From Halicephalobus mephisto (taxonomy: Eukaryota; Nematoda; Chromadorea; Rhabditida; Panagrolaimidae), in contig SWDT01000069.1 in assembly GCA_009193035.1 (NCBI GenBank), positions 62,001 to 126,000 on the forward strand: DNA of 64,000 nucleotides, in the 5' to 3' direction. The notes below the pieces were generated by a model. It worked only from the letters and a program-made list of their open reading frames with translations, was not told the DNA's origin and searched no databases. Made by a program: the position numbers and the translations under genes. Below, one piece after another: positions 47,301-59,063 of this stretch. Numbering within the stretch: the first letter of the stretch is position 1; each line of letters opens with the position of its first letter.

Positions 47301-50300
47301 TGCTGAAGAAAGCCAAAAATGAACTGGATGCTGTATGTGAAGACGATGTTGACGGAAGAAAGGCGGGAAAAGCGAAAGTTGTCCTGTATGAATCTCTCCA
47401 ACTTGCTCACAAATGTATTTTGAATTCCTTTTATGGTTACGTCATGAGGAAAGGCTCAAGATGGTTTAGCATGGAAATGGCTGGCATTGTTTGTCATACT
47501 GGAGCGAATATTATCATGGAAGCCAGGAAATTAGTTGAAAGAATCGGTCGTCCATTGGAATTAGACACAGATGGTATTTGGTGTTTGTTGCCAGATAGTT
47601 TTCCTGAAAACTACAAGATTAAAATGAAGAACGGCAAATCTGTCTCAGTATCATATCCTGGAGCTATGTTGAATGCATTGGTGAAGGACAAGTTCACAAA
47701 CAATCAGTACCATAATTTGAAACCTGATGGAACTTACGATGTGTCGAGTGAGAACTCAATCTTCTTCGAAGTCGATGGACCTTATTTGGCAATGATTCTC
47801 CCGGCTAGTAAGGAGGAAGGAAAGAAGTTGAAGAAAAGATATGCAGTTTTCAATTTTGACGGTTCTTTGGCCGAGTTGAAAGGTTTCGAAATCAAGAGAC
47901 GAGGAGAGTTGAACATTATCAAAGAGTTCCAGAAAGATGTTTTCTCTTCCTTTTTGGGAGGAAAGACTCTTCAAGAAGCTTACCAATCAGCGGCTAAAGT
48001 TGCTGATAACTGGTTGGATGTTCTGTTTACAAAAGGAGTAGACTTGAGAGACGAAGAGCTCTTTGACCTTATTGCAGAAAACAGATCTATGTCAAAGAAA
48101 CTGGAAGAATATGGAAGTCAAAAATCGACATCTATTACAACAGCAAAGAGATTGGCGGAATTTCTGGGAGCGGACATGGTTAAGAATGCTGGATTGGCTT
48201 GTAGATATGTCATTTCTCAACTACCGGCGTTTGCTCCTGTTGCTGAAAGAGCGATTCCGTTGGCTATTTTCCAGTCTGAACCTCAAGTTGCGGCTCATTA
48301 CTTGAGGAAATGGACTGATAGCGACAAGATTTCCCCGGAGAACATCAATATTAGGGAGTTGTTGGATTGGCCGTACTATATAGAACGTCTTGGAAGCTGT
48401 ATTCAGAAGATTGTAACTATTCCAGCTGCCCTTCAAGGGGTCAGCAACCCTGTTCCAAGAGTAGCTCATCCAGATTGGCTGGAGAACATGAAGAAAAAGA
48501 AGATTGAAATGGCTTGTCAGCCGAAGATTACGGAAATTTTCAAGAAGAGAACTGATGTGCCTGTCACTCCAGTTACCTCAAGAACTCCGAGAACAAGTCA
48601 AGCAAGAAAAAGACCCACACCAGCTGTTTTTATGGAGGATCTGCCGGAAAATAACCTTAATGATGATGATTTGGTGGAGTTAGACGAAGCTGGCAATGTT
48701 GTTAAAAGAGCCAGAACGGAAGATTCTTCTGGAAATATTCAAGTGACTCCAAGTAGAATGAGTAATTGGTTGATTAAGAAAAAGGTTAATCAATCACAAA
48801 CTCCATCTACTCAAGTGATTCCTCGGAAGAACAATGAAGAGGCTACAATTGAGAAGAAGACATGGAAAAAAAACGGTTTTCATGAATGGTTGATGTTCTT
48901 GAAGAAGAAGTGGAAGAAACAGAAATCGGATAGAAAAGCTTTCCTAAGAGCAAATGCTAATTTAATCAACAATTCAATGACTTTTGGAGGGAGAACCAAC
49001 CTGGAATCGATGTTGGCTTTTGGTAGAGACAAGTTGAGTAAAGAAAATTGGCACATTCTTCAAATTGCTGAAACTAAGAGTCCTGGCATCTTTGATGTTT
49101 TTGCATTTGTTGGAGGAATTCTGAAACGATTTTCGCTGAATATTCCGAGAGTGTTCTACGTGAATTATTTGAACAAATTAGAAAATTCTGGAGGAAAACC
49201 CGTTCAAAAAATCTTGCCGAGAATGCAGCCGTGTCATTTCTTGTATGAATATACTGCTGATGAATCCAAGTTTAGAGCTGAAATGAAGTGAGTTTTTTAC
49301 TCGTGGAAATTACTGTAATTAGTTTTTAGGAAGTTTAACAGTCAACTTTGTGCGGGACATGTTGCCGGAATTTATGAAACTCAAGTTCCGTTGTTATTCA
49401 GAGCTTTTATTCAAATGGGATCAATTGTGAAGCTTAAAGAACCGTCCAATTCTTTAACTTACAATTTGCAATCCTTTGATAGGATATCTCCATCGGATAC
49501 GGAATATGTAGACTTGACTGAGATAAAATCCATGTTCTTTTATGAATTTTCCCAAGCTCCGAGAACTATTTTTGCTCTGATTTCTCCGAAAACTTCTCAA
49601 GGATTCTTCTTCATCGTTAATAGAGGTAGAATTGAATTGAGAAATCTAACGAATATCTACGTCCAATTGTATGAGAGGTTTGCTCAAAAGGAGAATATTG
49701 TTCTACCTCCGAAAGCAGAGGGCATCCAGTTTGAATCTTTCCAATTGGCGTCATTGAAGGAAGCTAGTAAGCAACTTGGGAATTTGATGAAGACAATCAG
49801 AACGAATTCGTCGGAACCAATGTTGCTTTGTCTTCAAACGAACAGAAGGACTTCTGAATTACTCGATGTGTTCCCCTGTTTGAAGGAACTTCCAAATGTC
49901 AGAGTTGGTGCTCCGGAACCTGCTGGTCTTCTGAATATTCTCGATTGGGGTGACATGATGGCGAAGAGAGTAATGCAGCATTTTTTGAATTCTTACACTT
50001 ACCTTCAAGATTCGTGGGCAATTGCACAATACGTGGGAATCCCTGTAGGTAATATTCCTGAGGATGTCTCTTCACTGGCTTTGGATATCTTCTACGCTAG
50101 GGCCCTTCAACAGAAGAACCATCTTCTTTGGGCTTCAACATCGAGTTCTCCTGACTTGGGTGGAAAAGAGATGTTGGATTATCGGTTGACTGCGGATTGG
50201 GACACTGTGGCGTTCAAACAACATCATGGAAGAATTATCAATGAACAAGTTTTTGAACATGAGAACTGCATTGCTGATCTTGAGATTGGAGCTGTAGCTG

Positions 50301-51831
50301 TTACTGCATTGATTCAGAATATTCGGATAGTGGAAGCTGAAGGAACGTCTGAAATTGTAGGATACTCGAACAACACTCCTAATGTGACGATTGACAAGCT
50401 TGTGACTAATGGAATGAGACCAACGACGTCAATTACTGAATTTGATGAAGCTGCTTCTGTTTCTAGTGCTCTCAAGATCCTGAGACAAGTGTTCCATGAA
50501 TTGATCAAGGATATTCATACCAATGAGAATGTATTTGCTGATCAACTGGTTGTTCATCTTTATCGATGGATGTCGGATCCGGGGTCACTGTTGTATAATT
50601 CAGCAATCTTCTCGAGTGTGAACATTCTGATGAAGAAATTGTGTCTATTGTTATCTACAGAAGTCAAAAGACTTGGAGGAACTGTTATTCATTGTTCCTT
50701 TTCTCGAATGGTTCTAACAACAGGAAGACAAGATTCGAATCAGTCAAAAGTATTTGTGGCTAGTTTGGCAGACACTTTGGCGAAAAACCCGATTTTTGCG
50801 GCTCTTCAAATTACTCCTGTTCATTTGTGGAATGCTTGCTTGTGGTTAGATCCGGTGAGTTGAGGATTGTGTTTATCTTGGTTGAAGTTTACATTTCAGA
50901 CAAACTTTTGTTCTGTTGGGTTCCACGAAGAAGAAAAAGAAAATGAAGTTGCAATTGACGAAAGAGTGGAGTCTCATTTTGCGATGGTGGAAGAACTTCC
51001 AAAACGATGTAGAGAAGCGTTCCGGCAGGTGATCATTGGCTTCTTCATGTTAGTAGCAAGAGAAGCTCGGAAAGGACTATCGGAAGAAGAGTTGACGGAC
51101 TTTAAGATAAAACTACTCTCGACGGAACTTGGACCAAGACTCTTCCAGATTACAGAGAGATTAACGAAAATTCGAGGATCTCTAAATGAAGAGTACAGGA
51201 ATAACAGACCACTAGATGCGGATGAACTAGATAGAGAACTTGATATTCCATTAGAATTTGTCAAAGCTGTCTGCAAAGCATTGAGTTTGGATAAGAATCT
51301 GATGGACTCGGTAGAAAACCTAAGATCTCAATTGATTCAGCTCTTGAGATCGAGTTCTACGAAAACGATGATTGAATGGCAAGCTCCAAGTGCTGTATGT
51401 GTTTTGGAGAACATCTTCTGTGTCAAATGTAATCAGTGCATCAATTTGGATCTTTCTATCCCGAGTGGTGAGTCCTTTGATTGTTGGGAAACAGTAATGT
51501 GGAGTTTTTAGACGATGGGTTATTCCATTGCTGTAATTGTAAAGCTGAAATCTCTAATGACACGGTAGATGAACTCTTGGTGAAGCGGTTGGACAAGATT
51601 GTGACGTCGTTCGTTGTTCAAGACTTGAAATGCAAAAAATGTGGTCAGCAAGCGACCAAGTACCTGGCTAGGTATTGTGAATGCAGTAACTCCTTTGAGC
51701 TGACTATACCGATGGAGGAATTCATTCATATTCTTAAGGTTATATACAGAATCGCTCAAGATCATCAGCTGTTATTCACCGAAGTAACTGCAAAGAAGAG
51801 GATTCAGTGTTATGAACTTGTTACTTGTTAA
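44374..51831 (+). CDS. pole-1: DNA polymerase epsilon catalytic subunit
   Basis: Nine exons (44374-44417, 44460-44583, 44629-44999, 45045-45918, 46436-46988, 47031-49287, 49330-50854, 50900-51467, 51512-51831) give 2211 residues, slightly shorter than human POLE. This is the leading-strand replicase. Proofreading residues are present: FDIETT (Asp255, Glu257), YNGDFFDW (Asp345) and SVSDA (Asp442). Polymerase motif A is [13 protein letters not shown] (Asp606) and motif C is LDTDGIW (Asp834, Asp836). The C-terminal inactive polymerase half follows, then two cysteine clusters (CVKCNQC...CCNC; CKKCGQ...YCEC) that bind partner subunits and metal. The long exon 6 is less C-rich in codon use than exons 3 and 4. 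The 517-base intron 4 holds a CKS gene on the other strand. The stop is 50 bases from the stop of glutamine synthetase. Confidence 0.97.
45976..46367 (-). CDS. Cyclin-dependent kinase regulatory subunit (CKS), nested in a polymerase epsilon intron
   Basis: Two exons on the minus strand, 46240-46367 and 45976-46195, with a 44-base intron, give 115 residues. CKS proteins bind CDK1/2 and dock phosphorylated substrates. The core fits the family: [12 protein letters not shown], then [32 protein letters not shown]. The anion-pocket residues (Arg of EYRHV, Ser and Trp of SPGW, Arg of LFRR) are kept. The hinge reads HSPEPY where most members have HxPEPH. It has a 35-residue N-terminal extension and a charged tail (ENKENEVP). 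The whole coding region lies within intron 4 (45919-46435) of the polymerase gene, opposite strand. The only alternative reading, chance similarity, is unlikely given the motif run. Confidence 0.9.
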
Positions 51832-51881
51832 TTTGCGGTCATGTTTCGGTTTATTTGGCTTACTTTGTGAAATCAATGAAA

Positions 51882-53121
51882 TTATGGAAGACAAATAGCC
51901 TCGGCAATTGCAGCAGTGACGGTGTATGGGTCGCAGTTAGACGAGGGACGACGATCTTCCAAATACCCCTGAAATTTACTATTAGTTACCTTGGGAAGAT
52001 CGAAAACTTGCTTTCTTCTCAATCGCCACTTGTCTGGGGATTCTGACACTGCAGTTTCTGTTGGCAACACCCCAAGTGAACTTGTCGATAGTGGAGGTTT
52101 CGTGTGTTCCACTAAGTCTTTTCAGGTTGTCAGTACCGTCATGGGGGTCGTAGAGTTTCAGGTGGTCATGGTGTTTCGCAGCTAATTTCAGCATAGCTTC
52201 CTCGATCGCGGTTAGTCCTCCTTCAGCTCTCATCGCAGCTGTGGAAAAGTTAGTGTGACAACCGGCTCCATTCCAATCCCCCATGATCACGGCGGGCTTT
52301 GGATCGAAATTTACGATGACTCCAAACTGCTCGGCAGTCCTGTGGAGGAGGTAACGAGCGATCCAGAGCTCGTCTCCCATGGATATTCCTTCGACAGGAC
52401 CAATTTGAAATTCCCACTGTCCTGGAGTCACCTCGGCATTCGTCCCAGCGATGTGGAGACCGGCGTGGAGACACGCTCTGTAATGGGTCTCGACGACTTC
52501 TCTCCCAAAGGCTCTGTCACTTCCGACGGAGCAGTAGTAGGGGCCTTGAGGACGGGGGTAGCCATTCTTGGGCCAGCCGAGAGGGTAGAGGTCGCGATCC
52601 AAGAGGAGGTATTCCTGCTCCATCCCAAACCACGGCTCCTCATGAGCAATCTTGTCCATGATCTTCTTGCATTCGGCTCTGTTGTTGCTTTCTGAGGAGG
52701 TTGCTATGGAATAACAGTCATTCTATAGTAAAACTTACTCGTCGGATGATTCAAATAATCGAGAGTCTCGCACAGGACAAGTCTATTGTTTCCTCCGAGA
52801 AATGGATCAAAGTAGTGGGCAACTGGCTTCAAGTACAAATCAGAATCCTTCCCTTCGGCTTGTCCACAAGAAGAACCATCATAGTTCCAGATCGGATATT
52901 CTTAAAACCAAAGCTATCTTCAACAAAGAAAACAACCAACCACTGATATCCTTAGGAATTGACTCCAATGTCCTCGTTTTACTTCTGACATTTTCATCAG
53001 TCCCGTCGATCCAAATGTAGGTAGCTTGGCATTTTTGAGGGTGTGGTGGGAGTCCCAGAAATTGATCGATGACAGTATGCCCGAGGGGAAGACGAGTCTG
53101 GTAACAGCCAGAAGAGCACAT
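51882..53121 (-). CDS. gln: Glutamine synthetase (eukaryotic type II)
   Basis: Four exons on the minus strand: 52944-53121, 52739-52900, 52012-52691 and 51882-51968, giving 368 residues, the usual length. It makes glutamine from glutamate, ammonia and ATP in the cytosol as a decamer. Landmarks are [88 protein letters not shown] and RIPRQVA...[13 protein letters not shown], so glutamate, ATP and metal-binding residues are present. The last intron (51969-52011) must use a GC donor: only AAA|GCAAGT...TTTCAG|GGG restores the conserved GYLEDRRP. The ATG at 53121 is the first in frame. It ends 50 bases from the polymerase stop and starts 392 bases from ELP3, which runs the other way. Confidence 0.95.
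51969..52011 (-). other. GC-AG intron in glutamine synthetase
   Basis: The donor on the minus strand is AAA|GCAAGTTT, the consensus for the rare GC donor class, and the acceptor is AAATTTCAG|GGG. Length 43. Reading through without splicing adds [12 protein letters not shown] residues and a stop before the conserved C-terminus. Confidence 0.8.
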
Positions 53122-53513
53122 CACCGGAAAGTCCAGTCAGAAACTTAATGGAAATGAAAAAGACAGGAATTCGAATAGAGTTGAGTTTGGGATTGACATC
53201 TGCATAAAACAAAAGTCTATCTCTGCACGTAACTCTCAAATCTGAAAGTCTTCAAGTTAATTACTTTTAAAAGAATCTAGAAGTATAATTAACTTGCTAT
53301 AAATAGCCTATGATATAAAAGACAAAAACGGAAATTTAATGGATTATCCAGCGACAAAATTCCGGAAAAATGAAAATAATAGTTTGTTTGTCCCAGGTTG
53401 CGTCGTCATTTCTTGCAACATGCGCTTCTATCGTTTGCACTTTTTCTAGACACGAGATTTCTCCATATCATTGCCATTATTGAAATTTGAGTTTTAATTT
53501 TTTCTCCATCACC
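53122..53513. promoter_or_regulatory. Divergent promoter region of glutamine synthetase and elp-3
   Basis: 392 bases separate two start codons that face away from each other. The sequence is AT-rich with no open frame of note; it must carry signals for both genes. Confidence 0.6.
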
Positions 53514-55280
53514 ATGACCGTCAACGAAAAAGAGTTGATGGCCCGTGTTGTCCATGAAATTGTCGCGGAACTCATTGAAGCTCAGAAGATCAGGAAGGAT
53601 ATCAACCTGAATCGATTAAAGTGCGCCGTTTCTCAGAAGTATGGATTGAAAGCCCAGCCAAAGCTCGTGGATATCATTGCAGCAGTCCCACAAGATTACA
53701 AGGTTGGTTGTTTGCAAAGTTGATATATGAAATGAAGTTGTAATCTGCAGGACCTACTTTTGCCCAAATTGAAAGCAAAACCGGTTCGAACAGCGTCTGG
53801 AATTGCTGTTGTCGCTGTTATGAGCATGCCCCACAGATGTCCGCATATTAACTACACTGGTAATATTTGTATTTACTGTCCAGGAGGTCCAGACAGCGAT
53901 TTCGAGTACTCCACCCAGAGTTACACTGGATATGAACCAACTAGTATGCGTGCAATTCGAGCCAGATACGATCCTTGGCTTCAGACGAAATCCAGGGTGA
54001 AGCAGCTCAAGGATCTTGGTCATTCGATTGATAAAGTCGAATTCATCATCATGGGAGGAACCTTCATGTCTTTGCCTAAGGATTATCGCGAGTACTTTAT
54101 TCGAGGACTTCATGATGCATTGATTGGATACAGAAGCGTTGGACTCAAGGACTGCATCAACAACGCTGAGACAAGTGCTGTCAAATGCATAGGAATCACG
54201 ATTGAAACCAGACCAGATTACTGCCTGCCAAGACACCTGGATGACATGCTCAGCTATGGATGCACGAGACTGGAGATTGGTGTCCAATCAACTTATGAAG
54301 ATGTCGCTCGTGATACGAATCGTGGACACACTGTTGAAGCTGTTTGTGAATGTTTCCACATGAGCAAGGATACGGGATACAAGGTCGTAATTCACATGAT
54401 GCCGGATCTTCCCAATGTCGGGATTGAGCGAGACATCGAACAGGTTCGTGTGTTTATTCTTCAACGTCATTGCTTTGTTTTTCAGTTTATCGAGCTCTTT
54501 GAAAACCCAAATTTCCGTCCAGATGGATTGAAGATTTACCCAACTTTGGTTATTCGTGGTACTGGTCTTTATGAACTGTGGCAAACTGGCAGATACAAGA
54601 GCTATCCTCCACAAGTTCTTGTCGACCTTGTCGCCCATATTCTCTCATTGATTCCACCATGGACACGGGTCTATCGTGTTCAGCGAGATATTCCAATGCC
54701 TTTGGTGACGTCTGGAGTTGAATATGGAAATCTGAGAGAACATGCCCTTGCCAGAATGAAGCAGCTTGGAGTCGCTTGCAGAGACGTCCGTACTCGAGAG
54801 GTCGGTATTCAAGAAATCCACGAAAAAGTTAAGCCAGAGCAGGTGGAACTCATCAGAAGGGACTACTATGCAAATGGAGGTTGGGAAACATTTATATCTT
54901 ATGAAGATCCTGAACAAGATATTCTCATTGGTCTTTTGCGGCTTCGAAAGTGTACTGATATGGTTCATCGACCCGAACTCAAGGTTTGTTTTCAACTGGT
55001 TTTGGTTAATTGATCATTGATGCGTGTTTAGAATGGTGTTTCCATCGTTCGGGAACTACACGTATATGGAACAGCAATTCCTGTTTCTGCGAAGGATCCT
55101 ACAAAGTTCCAACACCAAGGCTTTGGTCAATTGCTGATGGAGGAAGCTGAAAGAATAGCTCGAGAAGAACATGGCTCCCACAAAATTGCAGTTATCTCTG
55201 GAGTTGGAACAAGGCAGTACTACAGAAAACTCGGTTACGAATTGGACGGTCCATATATGAGCAAATTGCTCGGTTGTTGA
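53514..55280 (+). CDS. elpc-3: Elongator acetyltransferase subunit ELP3
   Basis: Four exons (53514-53702, 53751-54443, 54486-54983, 55032-55280) give 542 residues, near the human length. ELP3 is the catalytic subunit of Elongator, which modifies wobble uridines in tRNA. The radical SAM cysteines are in [14 protein letters not shown] (Cys93, Cys103, Cys106, spaced C-x9-C-x2-C). The C-terminal acetyltransferase domain shows [17 protein letters not shown] and a [16 protein letters not shown] ending. The ATG lies at the expected place before [14 protein letters not shown]. All introns are 42-48 bases. The next gene on the same strand begins 365 bases later behind a TTTTCAG, compatible with an operon but not proof. 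Confidence 0.97.
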
Positions 55281-55630
55281 ATTTGAATTTTTATGGATTA
55301 TTGTTGGTTTTTAATAGTTCATTGATTGGTCGGAAGGTTGTTCAGAGATCACTCGGAAAACGCGTTCTTTTCGCGTAAATATCTAGTACATCTTTGTTTC
55401 GGATCGGAAGGATATTTCCCCGGTCTCGTTTTGGTTCGTGTGCTTTTTGGCTAATATTTTAACAGGAAAAATTGTTTTCGGAAAGCTATTAGTTTCCTAA
55501 GCAACGGCTGATGAGTCTTGGTGGTTGGAGATTATATAATGTAGTCTGGGGAGGAGACTAAATGTTCTGTCTATGTTTCCCATTTGTAGATCTGTAGATT
55601 AATTTGAATATTTCTCCAAGTTAATAATTG

Positions 55631-55642
55631 TTCGATTTTCAG
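55631..55642 (+). promoter_or_regulatory. Candidate spliced-leader acceptor of the nuclear receptor gene
   Basis: ttcgattttcag ends two bases before the ATG at 55645. The distance from the elp-3 stop (about 360 bases) is longer than typical operon spacing, so SL1 or SL2 use cannot be told. Confidence 0.5.
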
Positions 55643-55644
55643 GT

Positions 55645-57047
55645 ATGCCAACATCGAATTCAGCGAGGTTGATGCCGATGAGTCAACAGAGAATCGGAAG
55701 TGGTGCTCCTTTTGAATGTTCCCATCAACTTGATCCAAATGTGTTACTTGCATTGAAACATGATGACGATGAAGACAGGTGCTTTTCAGACAATAATAGA
55801 AAAGATAGTGGGTCCCTCTTGGCTAGACAGAAACAACGACAAGAACAGCAGAAGAAATTTAAACCGGGGGAACCGTGTGTTGTCTGTGGTGATGGTGCTA
55901 GTGGAATTCATTATAATGCTTGCGTTTGCAATGGATGTAAGACGTTTTTTAGACGAGTTATTATTGAAAATAGAACTTATTCCTGTAAAAGAAACGGGAA
56001 TTGTCCAATAGACAAGGATATGAGATGTAGTTGTCGTCATTGCAGATTTAAGAAATGCCTCAAAGTCGGGATGAACTGTGCTGAGTTGAATGTTGAAAGA
56101 AGGAGAAAGAGGAAGACACTGAGTTCCGCTCAACCAGAGATTCAGATAGATGATATTAAAGATCCGTTGATTAAGGCGTTGATTGAGAAAGAGAGGAAGT
56201 TTGTGAAACTTCTCACGTCAACGGTAGCCCCAATTCACTCGACTTTGAAAGAAGCTCTGCAGAGTTCTTCGGTTTTTAACGGGACCTTTGATCACTATGA
56301 ACGAAACCAAATCTCTCCAAACGACTGCTATAACTTTAGCTACTGGAGAAGTAAGATTCTTTCTACAGTGATTGAGTGGAGCAAATCGTTTGATGAATTC
56401 TTGAGTCTTTCCTCGTCCGATCAAGAAGCCTTAACTGTCCATACTAGCTTTTCTAATTTGGTGCTCTCGGAAGCCTTCCATACCCCGGAAAGGTACCAGG
56501 ATAGGATTGTCTTCCCTGACGGACTTTCCGGGTTTCGAAACCTGAGTGCTAATATTTTGAAAGAAAGAAGTGGACTGATTCCTACTGTAGTTGCTGTGAT
56601 CAACAACATCCTAGTTCCAATTAGGAAAATGAGGATGACGGAAGTTGAGTACGTCCTTTTGCAAGCTATAATTTTGTTTGATCCAGGTTAGTTTGTGAGC
56701 AAATTGCTTTGTTTTTATTTTTATTTTAGAATGTCTGTCTTTATCCCCAAAGGGACAAGAAATTGTAAATACAAAGAGGGCATCTCTACTTAATAGTCTA
56801 CGAAAACACTTAGATTCGTCAATGAACAAAGTTGAAAGTGCCTACAGATTTGCTAGTATTCTGCTGAGAGTTTCACAATGTCACGTGAGTTCGGTTTTTG
56901 TTTCAGTTGGTAATAATGGAAGGAATTTAGAAAGTAGCAGCATTCAAACGAGAAACACTATGTACTATAGAAACTTTCAATTTGATGAATCCGCATCCTT
57001 TGACCATGGAAATTTCGAAAAAATATCCCGAAGTTTCTTTCTTTTAG
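55645..57047 (+). CDS. Nuclear hormone receptor (nematode NHR family)
   Basis: Three exons, 55645-56686, 56730-56884 and 56931-57047, give 437 residues. These are nuclear DNA-binding transcription factors, often ligand-gated. After a 75-residue glutamine- and charge-rich start comes the DNA-binding domain. Its first finger is [20 protein letters not shown], the P-box [10 protein letters not shown] is the nematode supplementary type, and the second finger has C-x5-C-x9-C-x2-C. A basic extension (ERRRKRK) follows, then a ligand-binding domain with [16 protein letters not shown], the helix 3-5 signature, and a C-terminus ending [15 protein letters not shown]. The second intron (56885-56930, 46 bases) contains an earlier acceptor at 56906; using it would insert a stop after seven codons. 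The ligand and target sites are unknown. Confidence 0.88.
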
Positions 57048-57819
57048 TTATTAGTGGAATTTTTCAAATGTAAATTCAACGATCTCAGTGAAAAGGATTT
57101 TTATGAAAGATTTGCTATAAAAGATTTTATTTCACCAGGAGAAAAGAATGATTGCATTGGTTATTTTTTCATGCAACAAAACACATTTTAAAACCTCATT
57201 TACAATGGTAAATGAATAAATTCGAGAGAAATTGCATTGCATTACTTATTGGGTAGTCTGAGTATGTTTTTTCTGTACTTTTCTAAAAATAATGGTAGAC
57301 ATGTCAGGTGTAACGTGAAGGAAGTAGAAATGAATTTAACAAACAATTTTTAATAGCAGTCTTCATTAGAGCTATATTGTTAATTATCAAGAACTTTATG
57401 GGCACTGTAAACGACAAAAGAGAAAATAGCTTACGTAATGGGTCTTTGTTATGTTTGATCTTACTTTTGGGATTAATAGTGAGGGATTTGTAGATCTGAC
57501 TACAACAGACAGTGGTTGGACAAGTCACGAGTGAAAACTGGAGTGTAGTCAATGGCAGTTTGAGGGTCTTTCTAGAATAGGAATTGCTAGTCGGAAACTT
57601 ATCATGAACAAATACAGGAAGTACCGAAATATCGTGAAAAAACAGCTCCAGTAAAATCCTGGATAGTGTCTGGAAAATTCCTTTGCCTAATTTCCTAGTC
57701 ACTATCCATGACCTTCATTGGAGCTGTCGAAACCAATAGCTAAAACCACTGCAATTAGGAGATTGGACTGTAATCAATATTGCGAAATGCTAACTTTTCA
57801 ATTACTCTCAGAACTACTC

Positions 57820-58024
57820 TCAAATCCTTTTCAAAGATCAAATGAGCTTATTCACGAGATTAACCCCGAGGAAACTCACCGGATCAGCCAAAGTATTGCA
57901 TCTATTCCCATTATCCTCTTCCGGTGTTTCCTGCAATCCCTTCGTCGTCATTAGTCTCTATCTGCTGTACGGACACATACGGGACAAGGTCACGTTTCTA
58001 ACTTTCAAAATAATCATTTTAGAT
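57820..58024 (+). pseudogene. Possible 7TM receptor C-terminal remnant
   Basis: After an acceptor-like ttactctcag, a frame runs from NYSQILFKDQM to a stop. It contains a hydrophobic stretch with CNPFVVISLYLLYGHIRDKV, which resembles a seventh helix ending in an NPxxxY-like motif and a basic turn. Upstream, at 57350-57490, the same strand shows another hydrophobic piece (NGSLLCLILLLGLIVRD) but with stops before and after. The likeliest reading is a decayed receptor gene. Confidence 0.3.
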
Positions 58025-58967
58025 TAAAAAACACAGTTATTTCAAAGATTAAAATTCCTTATTCTGTTAGAATACCTATAACAGTAGCTAACGGTTGTAA
58101 TATCGAGGAAATAAACTTGGGAATTTAGTGTCTTGGAACTCGTGAGATTCATGAGTAAGATAGGAGGATATGAAGATTGTCTAATACAACAACAGTGATA
58201 TATAAAAAATAACAATCATTAATAGTACAGCTGATGTTCCATATTCTTTTAAACTACAGTATACCAGTGCTTGATGTGCAGTTTTCCGTTCTAGCACTGT
58301 GCTTTCTAAGCCACGTGCATTTTGATCGAACAAGTCCTGCTTCAGCATTCAGAAATCATCTAGAAGAACCTTGAAATCCCGATTAAGTCCAAAAAGAGGA
58401 TTTACTAAGTAAAATCCTTTTCTGCATAATGACACTGAAAATACGACGAAATTGTTTTTGAACATTGTGTTGCGTTGTCAATGCCTAATTGCAACAGGAA
58501 AGAGTGTTTATTGTTATAAAATTAAGAATAAACTTGATTGAAACATTATTTACTAACTAGATAGTGTTTTTTGCTACATTGAGGTAGAATTGGTAAGAAA
58601 AAACTGAGGTAATTAGTAACTTCAGTCATTATCCAATGATTCATCTGTTTGATTTTTGACAATCTTAATAAAGGACTATAGGATTAAAGATGGGGATTTT
58701 CTTGGTAGTATCTTTGAGTCATTGAGACTAATTTTGGACAACTTTAACTATCCCTTTAAAATAATACCAGGCTTGTGTCTCTCCAAATAGTGTTAAATTG
58801 CCTCTCTTTGTTCTTCTCAGCGGATTTCGAAAGATTATCTCCTATCTTTGGCAGTCTATAAGTCGATGTTGTTTTAGCAGTAATCATTATACGAGTAAAA
58901 GTTTGATTACTACTAATCTATATGAGGATAGTAGCGATATGTTTGGTGGATTATCCTCTGGAAAAAC

Positions 58968-59063
58968 ATGACAAAGCAACTTATGGTAATTCTAGATTTA
59001 ATTTTGATTACTTCAGCATTGGCCATCAGCTATGCGAAAAGACATATCTCATCCCCTTATTGA
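58968..59063 (+). CDS. Small open reading frame with signal-like start, 31 residues
   Basis: The ATG at 58968 opens a hydrophobic, signal-peptide-like run (LMVILDLILITSALAISY), followed by a KR pair and a short tail. The layout would fit a tiny secreted peptide, but the length makes chance likely. Confidence 0.2.
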   Translation: MTKQLMVILDLILITSALAISYAKRHISSPY

